From the NCBI GenBank assembly GCA_018710785.1, contig DVJD01000034.1, positions 1 to 64,000 of the forward strand: 64,000 nucleotides of DNA, written 5' to 3'. Source of the DNA: Candidatus Fimimorpha excrementavium. Its GTDB lineage: Bacteria > Bacillota > Clostridia > Lachnospirales > Lachnospiraceae. This document shows positions 9,149 to 18,612 of this stretch, one piece after another (the stretch's first letter is position 1; every line of letters starts with the position of its first letter). The position numbers and the translations under genes were made by a program. The notes under the pieces were generated by a model. That model worked only from the letters and a program-made list of their open reading frames with translations. It was not told the DNA's origin and made no database searches.

Positions 9149-9709
9149 ATGGAACGAGATATGGAACACTATTTGATTATGCATTGCTCGCCCACACTGG
9201 CATCTTTGAAGGCGGCCAATATGTTTCGATTTGTATATACAGCAGCGGAAGAATTGGATGCCTATGTGACCGAATGGAATCAGAGACTTTCGGGGAAGGG
9301 AGTTAAGATCTGCGTGCTGCATAAGATGGATCATGCGGCTCTCCTTTATGTATATCGGGAAAAACTGCTGAAAAGGGATCTGGAAAGAGATGGTGTGGCT
9401 CTTTTTATGGAACAGTACCAATATCCGAAAGGGACCGTGGATGATGCGATTCGGCATTTGAAAAAGAGGTTTGAAGAATCCGATGCTTTTCCCCATGAGA
9501 TCGGGTTATTTTTGGGATATCCGCTGGGTGATGTGAAAGGATTTATAAAAAATAAGGGGAGACATTGTCTGTGCTGCGGGTATTGGAAAGTATACTGCAA
9601 CGCCTGCGAAACCATGCGGCTTTTTGAAAAATTCAGCAAATGCCGGGATGTTTACAAACATCTGTTTGAAAATGGAACGTCTGTTATGCAGCTTACAGTG
9701 GCGGCTTAA
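9149..9709 (+). CDS. DUF3793 family protein
   Basis: About 186 residues from MERDMEHYL. It matches my memory of DUF3793, a Clostridia family of unknown function usually found with flavodoxin and metal-transport genes. The N-terminus carries HCSPTLASLKAANMF, the middle a GLFLGYPLGDVKGFI segment, and the C-terminus a Cys-rich CLCCGYWKVYCNACET cluster that could bind a metal or a redox centre. Start uncertain: GGAG at 9132 is 13 bases from ATG 9149, and ATG 9161 is an alternative. It is the first gene of an operon behind two metalloregulator boxes, followed 36 bases later by flavodoxin. Confidence 0.7.
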   Translation: MERDMEHYLIMHCSPTLASLKAANMFRFVYTAAEELDAYVTEWNQRLSGKGVKICVLHKMDHAALLYVYREKLLKRDLERDGVALFMEQYQYPKGTVDDAIRHLKKRFEESDAFPHEIGLFLGYPLGDVKGFIKNKGRHCLCCGYWKVYCNACETMRLFEKFSKCRDVYKHLFENGTSVMQLTVAA

Positions 9710-9745
9710 CATATCATAATTCTAGGAAGGAAAAGGTAAGTAAAT

Positions 9746-10168
9746 ATGAGTAAAATAGCAGTGGTATATTGGAGCGGAACAGGAAATACAGAGATGATGG
9801 CAAATCATGTCGCCGAAGGCGCAAGAGAAGCGGGGGCGGAAACGGATGTATTTACCGCATCGGAATTCTCGGCAGATCGGATGGATAGCTATGACGGAAT
9901 CGCGTTTGGCTGTCCGTCCATGGGGGCTGAGCAGCTGGAAGAAACGGAATTCGAACCAATGTTTTCCGATTGCAGCTCCAAATTAAACGGAAAGAAGATT
10001 GCTTTGTTCGGCTCCTATGGCTGGGGAGACGGTGAGTGGATGCGTGACTGGGAGGCGGACTGCAGAAACAAGGGCGCTGTGATGGCCAGTGACTTTGTGA
10101 TCTGCAACGGAGAGCCGGATGCCGATGCGAAAGAGGCCTGCAGAAATCTCGGCAAGGCTCTGGCATAA
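9746..10168 (+). CDS. Flavodoxin
   Basis: A 140-residue short-chain flavodoxin, an FMN electron carrier that can replace ferredoxin when iron is scarce. It shows the phosphate-binding loop WSGTGNTEMMA at residues 8-18, the FMN-contacting SMGAEQLEE region and LFGSYGWGDGEWM. It sits second in an operon behind metal-type operators, which fits derepression under iron limitation. A purine-rich site (AGGAAAAGG) lies ahead of the ATG. Confidence 0.92.
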   Translation: MSKIAVVYWSGTGNTEMMANHVAEGAREAGAETDVFTASEFSADRMDSYDGIAFGCPSMGAEQLEETEFEPMFSDCSSKLNGKKIALFGSYGWGDGEWMRDWEADCRNKGAVMASDFVICNGEPDADAKEACRNLGKALA

Positions 10169-10195
10169 ACAGACCGATAGGGAGGAGGGAGAACC

Positions 10196-10987
10196 ATGCA
10201 GCCAGTCATATGGGCAGCGGGTGGAACCGGATTTACTTTTTTGATGACGACATTGGGAGCCGCCATGGTATTCTTCTTCCGAAGGAAGATAGAAGCAAAT
10301 GTGCAGAAGATTTTTCTGGGATTCGCGGCGGGAGTCATGATCGCCGCTTCGGTATGGAGTCTTCTGATTCCTGCCATAGAAGAGGCGGAGGCGGCCGGGG
10401 GAATCGGCTGGATACCGGCCGTGGGAGGTTTTGCCCTGGGAGTCGGATTTTTGATCCTTCTGGATGGTCTGCTTCCCCATCTGCACCTGGGAGAGAAAAA
10501 TCCGGAAGGTCTGCATTCCTCTTGGAAGCGCACGACTCTTCTGGTTTTGGCAGTGACACTGCATAATATACCGGAAGGAATGGCAGTGGGGCTTTCCTAT
10601 GCGCTGGCGGCACAGCACCATGCGGAACCGGCGGCTTTATCTGCCGCATTGGCATTGGCTCTTGGAATCGGAATACAGAATTTTCCGGAGGGAGCCGCGA
10701 TTTCCCTGCCTTTGCGTCAGGAGGGATTTTCCAGGAAGAAGGCCTTTTTTTACGGGAGCATGTCTGGAATCGTGGAGCCCATATTCGGCATCCTGGTTGT
10801 GCTTGCCGCAGGCAGCATTCAGCCTCTGATGCCATGGCTGCTGTCCTTTGCGGCCGGGGCCATGATGTATGTGGTAGTGGAAGAACTGATTCCGGAAGCC
10901 CATCTGGGCGAACACTCCAATACGGGAACCCTGGGCGTGATGGCAGGCTTTTTGATCATGATGCTTTTGGATGTGGCTCTGGGATAA
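10196..10987 (+). CDS. ZIP family metal transporter (GufA/ZupT-like)
   Basis: A 263-residue ZIP-family permease with eight predicted membrane helices. The two signature helices carry HNIPEGMAVGLSYAL and NFPEGAAISLP, whose His, Asn, Pro and Glu residues form the binuclear metal site, and EELIPEAH lies in a later helix. ZIP proteins bring Zn, Fe or Mn into the cytoplasm; specificity cannot be read here. It is the third gene of the operator-controlled operon, 27 bases after flavodoxin with AGGGAGGAGGGAG as ribosome site. Metal uptake fits the operator upstream. Confidence 0.9.
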   Translation: MQPVIWAAGGTGFTFLMTTLGAAMVFFFRRKIEANVQKIFLGFAAGVMIAASVWSLLIPAIEEAEAAGGIGWIPAVGGFALGVGFLILLDGLLPHLHLGEKNPEGLHSSWKRTTLLVLAVTLHNIPEGMAVGLSYALAAQHHAEPAALSAALALALGIGIQNFPEGAAISLPLRQEGFSRKKAFFYGSMSGIVEPIFGILVVLAAGSIQPLMPWLLSFAAGAMMYVVVEELIPEAHLGEHSNTGTLGVMAGFLIMMLLDVALG

Positions 10988-11070
10988 TGCAAAAGCCGGA
11001 AAACCAGGGCAAAGCAAAAGAAGCAAACGCATAAAAACGCATATTCAGGAGATTGGAATTATACCATGGC

Positions 11071-11112
11071 AAAAAGAGTCAGGAAGAGTAGATTTTCCTG
11101 ACTCTTTTTTTG
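11071..11112 (+). terminator. Terminator of the metal operon
   Basis: Bases 11071-11085 pair perfectly with 11095-11109, and a T-run follows. It closes the DUF3793-flavodoxin-ZIP transcription unit. Confidence 0.85.
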
Positions 11113-11180
11113 TTTACTATTCATTCCTGCGTTTGTCCTGCCACAGACGCGGGAATAAACGGAATCCCTGTATTATTGGG

Positions 11181-11209
11181 TTGCAATAAAAAAAAGATCA
11201 TAGTAAAAT
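11181..11209 (+). promoter_or_regulatory. Promoter of rluF-ligA-metA
   Basis: TTGCAA (11181-11186), 17 bp of mainly A residues, TAAAAT (11204-11209). It is positioned about 35 bases before the rluF-like start. Confidence 0.55.
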
Positions 11210-11245
11210 AGAAAAGATCAAGAATATAAGGAAATGAGGAATACC

Positions 11246-11965
11246 ATGAATCAGGAAGCAATCCGATTGAATAAATATCTGAGCGAGAAGGGGATCTGCT
11301 CCAGAAGGGAAGCGGACCGCCTGACCGAGGAAGGGAAAATTCTGGTGAATGGCCAGAAAGCAGTGCTGGGGATGAAGGTTCTGCCCGAGGACGAGATTAC
11401 GGTCAACGGGGAGCCCGTGACAAAGAAAAAAGTCAAAGATGTCTTGATTGCGGTCAACAAACCAAAGGGTGTGGTCTGCACGACGGCCGAATTCGAGACG
11501 GAACAAAACATTGTGGATCTTGTTCAGTATCCCACAAGGATCTATCCCATTGGCCGTTTGGATAAAGATTCCGAGGGGCTTATTTTGATGACGAACAATG
11601 GAGATCTGGTCAATAAAATTCTGAAAAGCAGCAACAATCATGAAAAAGAATACGTGGTGGTGGTCAATAAACAGGTAACGGAAAAATTCTTAAATGGAAT
11701 GCGAAATGGCGTGCCGATTCTGGATACAGTCACGAAACCGTGTTCCTGTGAAAAGAGCGGAAACCGGGAGTTTCACATTACACTCACCCAGGGACTGAAC
11801 CGGCAGATCCGAAGAATGTGTGAATATTTTGGCTACCGGGTAGAGAAACTAAAAAGGGTACGTGTGATGAATATTCGGCTGGGCAACCTGCCGCTGGGGC
11901 ATTACCGCAATGTGACCGAAAAGGAACTGCGTCAGATGAAGCGTATGTTTCTGGAAAATGAGTGA
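11246..11965 (+). CDS. rluF: 23S rRNA pseudouridine synthase, RluF type
   Basis: A protein of 239 residues. The N-terminal S4 RNA-binding domain (RLNKYLSEKGICSRREADRL) closely resembles RluF. The RsuA-family catalytic domain carries the GRLDKDSEGLIL motif with the nucleophilic Asp, and NRQIRRMCEYFGY near the C-terminus. RluF converts a uridine of 23S rRNA to pseudouridine; RluE/RsuA-type relatives are the alternative. GAGGA five bases before ATG 11246 favours this start over ATG 11234. It is followed 21 bases later by ligA. Confidence 0.85.
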   Translation: MNQEAIRLNKYLSEKGICSRREADRLTEEGKILVNGQKAVLGMKVLPEDEITVNGEPVTKKKVKDVLIAVNKPKGVVCTTAEFETEQNIVDLVQYPTRIYPIGRLDKDSEGLILMTNNGDLVNKILKSSNNHEKEYVVVVNKQVTEKFLNGMRNGVPILDTVTKPCSCEKSGNREFHITLTQGLNRQIRRMCEYFGYRVEKLKRVRVMNIRLGNLPLGHYRNVTEKELRQMKRMFLENE

Positions 11966-11986
11966 CAGGAAGGGCATGGAATCAGA

Positions 11987-13969
11987 ATGAGCAGCAAGAC
12001 AGATCGAATGAAAGAATTGATAGCGGTTCTGGATGAAGCCGGAAAGGCATACTACCAGGAGAGCCGGGAGATCATGAGCAATTATGAATACGATGCACTG
12101 TATGATGAACTGGTCTCCCTGGAACAGGAGACAGGTACGGTTCTGGCAGGCAGCCCCACGCAGAAAGCGGGGTATGAGGTTTTAAGCGAACTGCCGAAAG
12201 AGGTACATCAAAGTCCCATGCTTTCTCTGGATAAGACAAAGGATGTGGAACGGCTCGCGGAATTTTTGGGATCGGAAACGGGTGTGTTATCCTGGAAACT
12301 GGACGGGCTCACCATTGTCCTGACTTATCAGGATGGAAAGCTTTCCAAAGCCGTGACCAGGGGAAATGGAGAAGTGGGAGAGGTCGTGACGCCCAATGCC
12401 AGGACATTTAAAAATCTTCCGCTTCAGATTCCTTTCCGGGGAAATCTGGTGGTGCGCGGGGAGGCCGTGATCCGTTATTCGGATTTCAAGCGAATGAATG
12501 AAGAGATCGCGGACATGGATGCCAAATATAAGAATCCGAGAAATCTCTGTGCCGGATCGGTCCGCCAGTTAAACAGTGAGATTACGGCAAAGCGAAATGT
12601 GAATCTCATGGTGTTTGCCCTGATCCAGGCAGAAGAAAACGGAACTCCCGTGGATTTTAAAAATTCCCGCATGGAACAGTTTGACTGGCTCAAGCGTCAG
12701 GGGTTTGATGTGGTGGAGCATTTTCTGGTGGATTCCCGGAATGTGGCAGAGCGGGTGGGATGGTTCTCTGAAGCGATTGCGCAGAATGATATCCCCTCCG
12801 ATGGCCTGGTTTTGCTCCTGGAAGATATCGCATATGGGGAATCCCTTGGAAGGACGGCAAAGTTTCCGCGAAATGCCATCGCATTCAAGTGGAAAGATGA
12901 GACGGCTGAGACAAAACTGGAATATATCGAGTGGAGTCCGTCCCGCACCGGTTTAATCAATCCGGTGGCCGTCTTTGATCCTGTGGAGCTGGAGGGAACG
13001 ACGGTAAGCCGTGCCAGTGTCCACAATATATCCATCATGGAAGGACTGGAACTGGGAGAGGGCGATGTCATCACCGTCTATAAAGCCAACATGATCATTC
13101 CTCAGATCGCAGAAAACCTCACCAGAAGCGGCCGCCTGAAGATCCCCGAAGTCTGTCCCGTCTGCGGCGGAAAGACGGAAATACGGCAGACGGCAGATGT
13201 GAAATGTCTGTACTGTACCAACCCGGAATGCCAGGCCAAACAGATCAAGGCATTTGAACTGTTTGTCAGCCGAAACGCCCTGAATATGGACGGACTTTCC
13301 GAAGCTACTATGGAAAAATTCATTGCCCATGGCTTTATCCGGGAATTTGCGGATATCTTCCATTTGGAGGAACACAAAGACACCATTGTTGCGATGGATG
13401 GATTCGGTGAAAAGTCCTACCAAAACATGATGGATTCCATAGAAGCAGCCAGAAAGACGACGCTGGAGCGCCTTCTCTACGGTCTGGGGATTCCCGGCAT
13501 CGGTGTGGCCAATGCGAAGGTTTTGAGCAAGGCATTTCAGTATGATATTTCCAAAATCCGCAGCGCTTCGTTGGAAGAATTAACGGAGATTGACGGCATC
13601 GGCCCTGTTCTGGCAGAAGGGATTGCGGATTATTTTGCAGATCCAAAGAAATCCCAATGTCTGGACCGGCTTTTGGACGAAGTGGAAATCCAGAAGGAGG
13701 AAGCGGGAGAGGAACAGACGCTGGAAGGAAAGACCTTCGTCATCACAGGCGCGGTTCACCATTTTGCCAACCGGGATGCCCTGAAAGCCTATATCGAAGA
13801 GCGGGGCGGCAAGGTGACGGGGTCTGTGACATCCAAGACGGATTACCTCATCAATAATGATGCGGACAGCACCTCATCCAAGAACAGAAAAGCCAAGGAA
13901 CTGGGAATACCGATTATTTCTGAAGATGATTTCATAGGAGGTACGTATGCCGATACGAGTGGAGAATGA
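11987..13969 (+). CDS. ligA: NAD-dependent DNA ligase
   Basis: A 660-residue protein, normal LigA length. It seals nicks in DNA during replication and repair using NAD. Domains in order: an NAD-binding Ia region, an adenylation domain with the catalytic lysine in SWKLDGLTI, an OB fold, a four-cysteine zinc finger (CPVCGG then CLYCTNPEC), helix-hairpin-helix repeats (GLGIPGIGVANAK, IDGIGPVLAEGIA) and a C-terminal BRCT domain. The 3' end overlaps metA by 23 bases in another frame. Confidence 0.95.
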   Translation: MSSKTDRMKELIAVLDEAGKAYYQESREIMSNYEYDALYDELVSLEQETGTVLAGSPTQKAGYEVLSELPKEVHQSPMLSLDKTKDVERLAEFLGSETGVLSWKLDGLTIVLTYQDGKLSKAVTRGNGEVGEVVTPNARTFKNLPLQIPFRGNLVVRGEAVIRYSDFKRMNEEIADMDAKYKNPRNLCAGSVRQLNSEITAKRNVNLMVFALIQAEENGTPVDFKNSRMEQFDWLKRQGFDVVEHFLVDSRNVAERVGWFSEAIAQNDIPSDGLVLLLEDIAYGESLGRTAKFPRNAIAFKWKDETAETKLEYIEWSPSRTGLINPVAVFDPVELEGTTVSRASVHNISIMEGLELGEGDVITVYKANMIIPQIAENLTRSGRLKIPEVCPVCGGKTEIRQTADVKCLYCTNPECQAKQIKAFELFVSRNALNMDGLSEATMEKFIAHGFIREFADIFHLEEHKDTIVAMDGFGEKSYQNMMDSIEAARKTTLERLLYGLGIPGIGVANAKVLSKAFQYDISKIRSASLEELTEIDGIGPVLAEGIADYFADPKKSQCLDRLLDEVEIQKEEAGEEQTLEGKTFVITGAVHHFANRDALKAYIEERGGKVTGSVTSKTDYLINNDADSTSSKNRKAKELGIPIISEDDFIGGTYADTSGE

Positions 13970-14864
13970 TCTTCCGGCCAGAGCGGTACTGGAGTCGGAA
14001 AATATTTTTATGATGGGAATGAACCGGGCGGAAATGCAGGAGATCCGCCCGCTGGAAATTCTGATATTAAACCTTATGCCGGTGAAGCCGGATTATGAGA
14101 CACAGCTTCTTCGTGCCCTGTCCAACACGCCTCTTCAGGTCAATGTCACCTATTTGAATGTATCCACCCATCATTCTAAAAATACACCGGCCAGTCATAT
14201 CAATAAATTTTATACCACATTTGATCAGATCAGGGAAAACTTCTACGACGGTATGATCCTGACGGGCGCGCCTGTGGAGGATATGGAGTTCGAACAGGTC
14301 AATTACTGGGAGGAACTGACACAGATTATGGAGTGGACAAAACGTCATGTGACATCCACCCTGTATGTCTGCTGGGGAGCCATGGCCGGTATGTATTATC
14401 ATTTTGGCATACCAAAAGTCCAGTTTGACAAAAAATTGTTTGGAATTTACCGGCATCGCGTGCTGGACCGCTGCGATCCTCTGATGAGAAGCTTTGATGA
14501 TGTGTTTGATGCACCCCATTCCCGCTACAGCGGGGTGAGAAGGGAAGATGTGGTGGAACATGCGGATCTGCAGCTTTTGGCGGAGTCAGAGGAAGCGGGC
14601 GTCTATCTGGTGAAAAGCAAAGATGGCCGTCATATTTTTCTGTTCGGTCATCCGGAATATGACCGCATGTCTCTGGATGCCGAATACCGAAGGGATTTGG
14701 CAAAGGGAATCGATATCCAGGTGCCGGAAAATTACTATGAAAATGATGATCCGGATACGACACCGCTTTTGACATGGAGAGGACATGCCAATACGCTTTA
14801 TACGAATTGGCTCAATTACTACGTTTATCAGGTGACTCCGTATCATTTGACCGGAGAGCGCTGA
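13947..14864 (+). CDS. metA: Homoserine O-acetyltransferase (MetA fold)
   Basis: A 305-residue MetA-family enzyme acylating homoserine, the entry to methionine synthesis. The catalytic residues fall at the reference positions: Cys142 (VCWGAMAG), His235 and Glu237 (FGHPEYD). Residue 111 is Glu (TGAPVEDMEF), where E. coli succinyl-specific MetA has Gly; in this family Glu111 marks acetyl-CoA specificity. It is therefore called an acetyltransferase even though the family name is homoserine O-succinyltransferase. It starts inside the ligA 3' end with AGGAGG just ahead, so translational coupling is likely. Confidence 0.92.
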   Translation: MPIRVENDLPARAVLESENIFMMGMNRAEMQEIRPLEILILNLMPVKPDYETQLLRALSNTPLQVNVTYLNVSTHHSKNTPASHINKFYTTFDQIRENFYDGMILTGAPVEDMEFEQVNYWEELTQIMEWTKRHVTSTLYVCWGAMAGMYYHFGIPKVQFDKKLFGIYRHRVLDRCDPLMRSFDDVFDAPHSRYSGVRREDVVEHADLQLLAESEEAGVYLVKSKDGRHIFLFGHPEYDRMSLDAEYRRDLAKGIDIQVPENYYENDDPDTTPLLTWRGHANTLYTNWLNYYVYQVTPYHLTGER

Positions 14865-14961
14865 CCGCTGCAAAGCTGTGCCGGAAGGCTGAAGTTTGAT
14901 AAATGATTGGACTATCATTGGGAACCGATGTTGGAAAACGTATGGAAAGTTGGGGTATATA

Positions 14962-16779
14962 ATGATTACAGATCAGGATGAAAAAAGTTTGAAAACCGTC
15001 GTACATAAGGCTGATTTTTGCGTGGTCGGCGGAGGACTGGCCGGTATGGCAGCCGCTGTTTCGGCGGCCAGAAGAGGGATATCGGTGGTGCTGATGCATG
15101 ACCGCCCGGTGCTGGGCGGAAATGCGTCCAGCGAAATCCGCATGTGGATCCGGGGCGCGGAAGGGGAAAATGTCAGAGAGACCGGGCTTTTGGAGGAGAT
15201 TGCTCTGGAAAACAGTTACCGTAATCCGGATATGAATTTTTCTATCTGGGACAGCGTGCTGTTCGGCCTGGTAAAAGAAGAGAAGAATATTACACTGCTG
15301 CTGAACTGTTCCTGCTGTCAGGCGAAGATGGACAGTACCAGGATCGTATCTGTCACGGGATGGCAGACGACGACGCAGACCTGGCATACGGTGAGCGCCG
15401 ATTACTTCTCGGATTGTTCCGGCGACAGCATTTTGGCACCTTTGACCGGGGCAAAGTGGAGAATGGGACGGGAAGGCAGGGAAGAATTCGGGGAGGATAT
15501 CGCCCCTGAGACCAGTGATACTCACACCATGGGGCTGTCCTGTCTGATTCAGGCAAGGCAGACGAACCATCCGGTGACATTTCGCGCGCCCAAATGGGCC
15601 TATCACTACACCAAAGAAGATTTTCCGTACCGCATCAATTTTTCTTCGCCGGAAAAATGGACCAATGATAATTTCTGGTGGATGGAGATCGGAGGAACAA
15701 AAGATGCCATCCACGACGCGGAAGAGCTTCGCGATGAATTGATCCGCATCGCCTACGGCGTGTGGGATTTTATCAAGAATGGGAACGAAGTGGAAGCCTC
15801 CTGCTGGGATCTGGACTGGATGGGATTTCTTCCCGGAAAGAGGGAGAGCCGCCGGTATGTGGGGGATTATATTCTGAATCAAAATGATGTGCGAAGCGAA
15901 GGACGATTTGAGGACCTGGTCGCCTATGGCGGCTGGACCATGGACGATCACGATCCCAGGGGCTTCGAGACGAAGGAACGGCCGAATATCTGGCATCCGG
16001 CCCCATCCCCCTATGGGATTCCATACCGCTGTGTCTACTCCGTCAACATTGATAACCTGTTTTTTGCCGGACGGAATATCAGCGCGACCCATGTGGCCAA
16101 CGCATCCGCCCGTGTCATGGGGACCTGTGCCCTTCTTGGGCAGGCCGTGGGGACAGCCGCATCTCTTTGTGTCCGCCATCACTGCCAGCCCAGGGATATT
16201 TCCAAATGCCATATCCGCGAGCTGAAGCAGGCTTTGATGGAGGATGACTGCTATCTTCCATGGAACCGAAAGGAAATGGACGCAGTCATGGAAGGGGCCG
16301 CAATCCAGGCAGCGGCGGGAAACGATCCTTCCAGGAAGACCGATGCGTCTGTGCTGATGGACGGTGTGGAACGCATGGTCGACGGTATCGATCATGCCTG
16401 GGAGGGGACGACGGGAGATGAGCTGATTCTTACCCTGCCTCAAAAGAGGGCGGTGCGTTTTCTGCGCCTTGTGATGGACAGCGATCTGAACCGGACCACC
16501 TGGAAGGAGCAGAAATGGTATATCCAAAAGTTTCCCACGAAATGCAACATCTTTTTGGATGACAAACCTGTCACTGTGCCGGGAACGATTCTGAAATCGT
16601 ATGAAGTATGGCTGGATTATGGGGACGGTACGTTTGTACCGTTTAAAGAAGTGAACAATAATTATCAGCGTTTGAATAAAATACCGATTGGAAAACAAAT
16701 CAAACGTCTGAAGCTGATTCCGAGGGAGGTATGGTCCGGCTGTCGTGTCCGGCTTTATGCCATGGAAGTACTCGGATGA
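14962..16779 (+). CDS. FAD-dependent oxidoreductase with C-terminal beta-sandwich-like region
   Basis: A protein of 605 residues. The N-terminus has the dinucleotide-binding motif VVGGGLAGMAAAVSAARRG and then LGGNASSEIRMWIRGA, typical of the FAD_oxidored (PF12831-like) family. A second FAD contact, FFAGRNISATHVANASARVMG, lies near residue 375. The last 120 residues look like a discoidin or galactose-binding-like beta region (VRFLRLVMDSDLNRTTW). There is no signal peptide, so it is probably cytoplasmic. Relatives are often linked to sugar metabolism, but the substrate is unknown. Start chosen at 14962; an in-frame ATG at 14896 would add 22 residues. Confidence 0.8.
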   Translation: MITDQDEKSLKTVVHKADFCVVGGGLAGMAAAVSAARRGISVVLMHDRPVLGGNASSEIRMWIRGAEGENVRETGLLEEIALENSYRNPDMNFSIWDSVLFGLVKEEKNITLLLNCSCCQAKMDSTRIVSVTGWQTTTQTWHTVSADYFSDCSGDSILAPLTGAKWRMGREGREEFGEDIAPETSDTHTMGLSCLIQARQTNHPVTFRAPKWAYHYTKEDFPYRINFSSPEKWTNDNFWWMEIGGTKDAIHDAEELRDELIRIAYGVWDFIKNGNEVEASCWDLDWMGFLPGKRESRRYVGDYILNQNDVRSEGRFEDLVAYGGWTMDDHDPRGFETKERPNIWHPAPSPYGIPYRCVYSVNIDNLFFAGRNISATHVANASARVMGTCALLGQAVGTAASLCVRHHCQPRDISKCHIRELKQALMEDDCYLPWNRKEMDAVMEGAAIQAAAGNDPSRKTDASVLMDGVERMVDGIDHAWEGTTGDELILTLPQKRAVRFLRLVMDSDLNRTTWKEQKWYIQKFPTKCNIFLDDKPVTVPGTILKSYEVWLDYGDGTFVPFKEVNNNYQRLNKIPIGKQIKRLKLIPREVWSGCRVRLYAMEVLG

Positions 16780-16845
16780 TGGGACAGTGAATGGCAGAGA
16801 GCCGCATGGCTGCTTGCACAGATTTGTCTAGGAGAAGAAAAATTT

Positions 16846-18609
16846 ATGAAACGTTTATTGGTATATTTGAAGGATTATAAGAAGGAAAGTATTTTGGCGC
16901 CGCTGTTTAAGATGCTGGAGGCTTCCTTTGAGCTTTTCGTCCCCCTCGTGGTTGCGGATATGATTGATACCGGTATCAGCAGCAAAGATGTGGGATACAT
17001 CCTGCGCATGGGAGGTCTTTTGCTGCTTTTGGCTGTCATCGGCCTGACCTGCTCCATTACCGCCCAGTACTTTGCGGCCAAAGCTGCCACTGGATTTGCG
17101 GCCAAGATGAAATATGCGCTGTTCGCCCATATCCAGAAGCTGGGATATACAGAGATGGATACCCAGGGGACGTCCACGCTGATCACCCGTATGACCAGCG
17201 ATTCCAATCAGGTGCAGAATGGTGTCAATCTGGTGCTGCGTCTGTTCCTCCGGTCCCCGTTTATCGTATTGGGAGCGATGGTGATGGCGTTCACCATCGA
17301 TGTACAGGCGGCGCTGATTTTTGTGGTGGCGATTCCGCTGCTGTCCATCGTGGTATTCGGCATTATGATCGCCAGCATTCCCTTGTACAAGAAGGTGCAG
17401 GGAAAATTGGACAGTGTTCTGGAAATTACCAGAGAAAACCTGACTGGTGTCCGGGTCATCCGGGCCTTCCATCAGGAAGAGGAGGAGACACGCCGCTTTG
17501 AGGAAAGCAACCAGGCTTTGACAAAGGTTCAGATGTTTGTGGGCCGTATCTCTGCGCTGATGAATCCTCTCACCTTCGTCATCGTCAACGGAGCCATCAT
17601 GGCCCTGATCTGGACGGGGGCGTGGAAGGTGGATTCCGGTGTGCTGACCCAGGGGCAAGTGGTGGCTCTGGTCAATTATATGTCTCAGATCCTGGTGGAG
17701 TTGGTGAAACTGGCCAATCTGATCATCAATATTACAAAGGCTCTGGCCTGTGCCAAGAGAATTGAAGGCGTTTTTGAAATCCATGCCAGCCTGACGGAAC
17801 CGGCAGACACGGTAAACGGATGGGAACGAAAGGGAGAGACCATCGTGGATTTCAACCACGTTACGCTGAAATATAAGAATGCCGGCGCCCCCTCCCTTAC
17901 GGATATTGATTTTCATGTGAAACGGGGGGAAACCGTCGGCATCATCGGCGGAACCGGTTCGGGAAAGACATCCCTTGTGAATCTCATTCCGCGTTTCTAT
18001 GATGTGACGGAAGGATCCGTCTGCATCAATGGAACGGATGTCAGGAAATTTTCTCTGGATGGTCTGCGAAGGCGGATCGGAATCGTACCTCAGAAGGCAG
18101 TATTGTTTGCCGGTACCATCCGCGAGAATCTGCGCTGGGGAAAAGACGATGCCACAGAGGAGGAAATGAAGGAGGCGCTTCGCGTCTCCCAGGCCATGGA
18201 ATTTGTGGAAAGCAAAGAAGGCGGACTGGATGCCGTTGTGGCACAGGGAGGAAAAAATCTGTCCGGAGGACAGCGGCAGCGTTTGACCATTGCCAGGGCT
18301 GTGATCCGCAAGCCCGATATTCTGATTTTGGATGACAGCGCTTCCGCTCTGGACTTTGCCACAGATGCCAGACTGCGAAAATCCATACGGGAGATGGAAC
18401 ATCAGCCGACCGTATTCATCGTTTCCCAGAGAGCGGCTTCCATCCAGCATGCGGATCAGATCATTGTGCTGGATGACGGTATGATGGCAGGCATCGGCAC
18501 TCACGAAGAACTGCTAAACAGCTGTTCCGTTTATCAGGAAATCTATTACTCACAGTTTAAAAAGACCACCGGATCGCAGACCGATTTTGTACAGGGAAAG
18601 GAGGCGTAA
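16846..18609 (+). CDS. ABC exporter half-transporter, degenerate-site subunit
   Basis: A 587-residue type IV half exporter: six membrane helices (residues 1-300) then an ATPase with Walker A GGTGSGKTS and signature LSGGQRQR. Walker B ends ILDDSASALD, with Asp where the catalytic Glu normally sits. That is the hallmark of the degenerate-site subunit in heterodimeric exporters such as TM287/288. The partner with the intact Glu follows three bases after the stop. Substrates of such pairs include drugs, peptides and lipids; none can be assigned. Confidence 0.92.
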   Translation: MKRLLVYLKDYKKESILAPLFKMLEASFELFVPLVVADMIDTGISSKDVGYILRMGGLLLLLAVIGLTCSITAQYFAAKAATGFAAKMKYALFAHIQKLGYTEMDTQGTSTLITRMTSDSNQVQNGVNLVLRLFLRSPFIVLGAMVMAFTIDVQAALIFVVAIPLLSIVVFGIMIASIPLYKKVQGKLDSVLEITRENLTGVRVIRAFHQEEEETRRFEESNQALTKVQMFVGRISALMNPLTFVIVNGAIMALIWTGAWKVDSGVLTQGQVVALVNYMSQILVELVKLANLIINITKALACAKRIEGVFEIHASLTEPADTVNGWERKGETIVDFNHVTLKYKNAGAPSLTDIDFHVKRGETVGIIGGTGSGKTSLVNLIPRFYDVTEGSVCINGTDVRKFSLDGLRRRIGIVPQKAVLFAGTIRENLRWGKDDATEEEMKEALRVSQAMEFVESKEGGLDAVVAQGGKNLSGGQRQRLTIARAVIRKPDILILDDSASALDFATDARLRKSIREMEHQPTVFIVSQRAASIQHADQIIVLDDGMMAGIGTHEELLNSCSVYQEIYYSQFKKTTGSQTDFVQGKEA

Positions 18610-18612
18610 CAC

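Noticed and set aside
10971-11189. 72-codon frame after the ZIP transporter
   Set aside because: It runs through the transcription terminator and has no ribosome site.
14896-14961. Upstream ATG of the FAD oxidoreductase
   Set aside because: The added 22 residues do not resemble the family N-terminus, and the start at 14962 gives the usual distance to GGGLAG.
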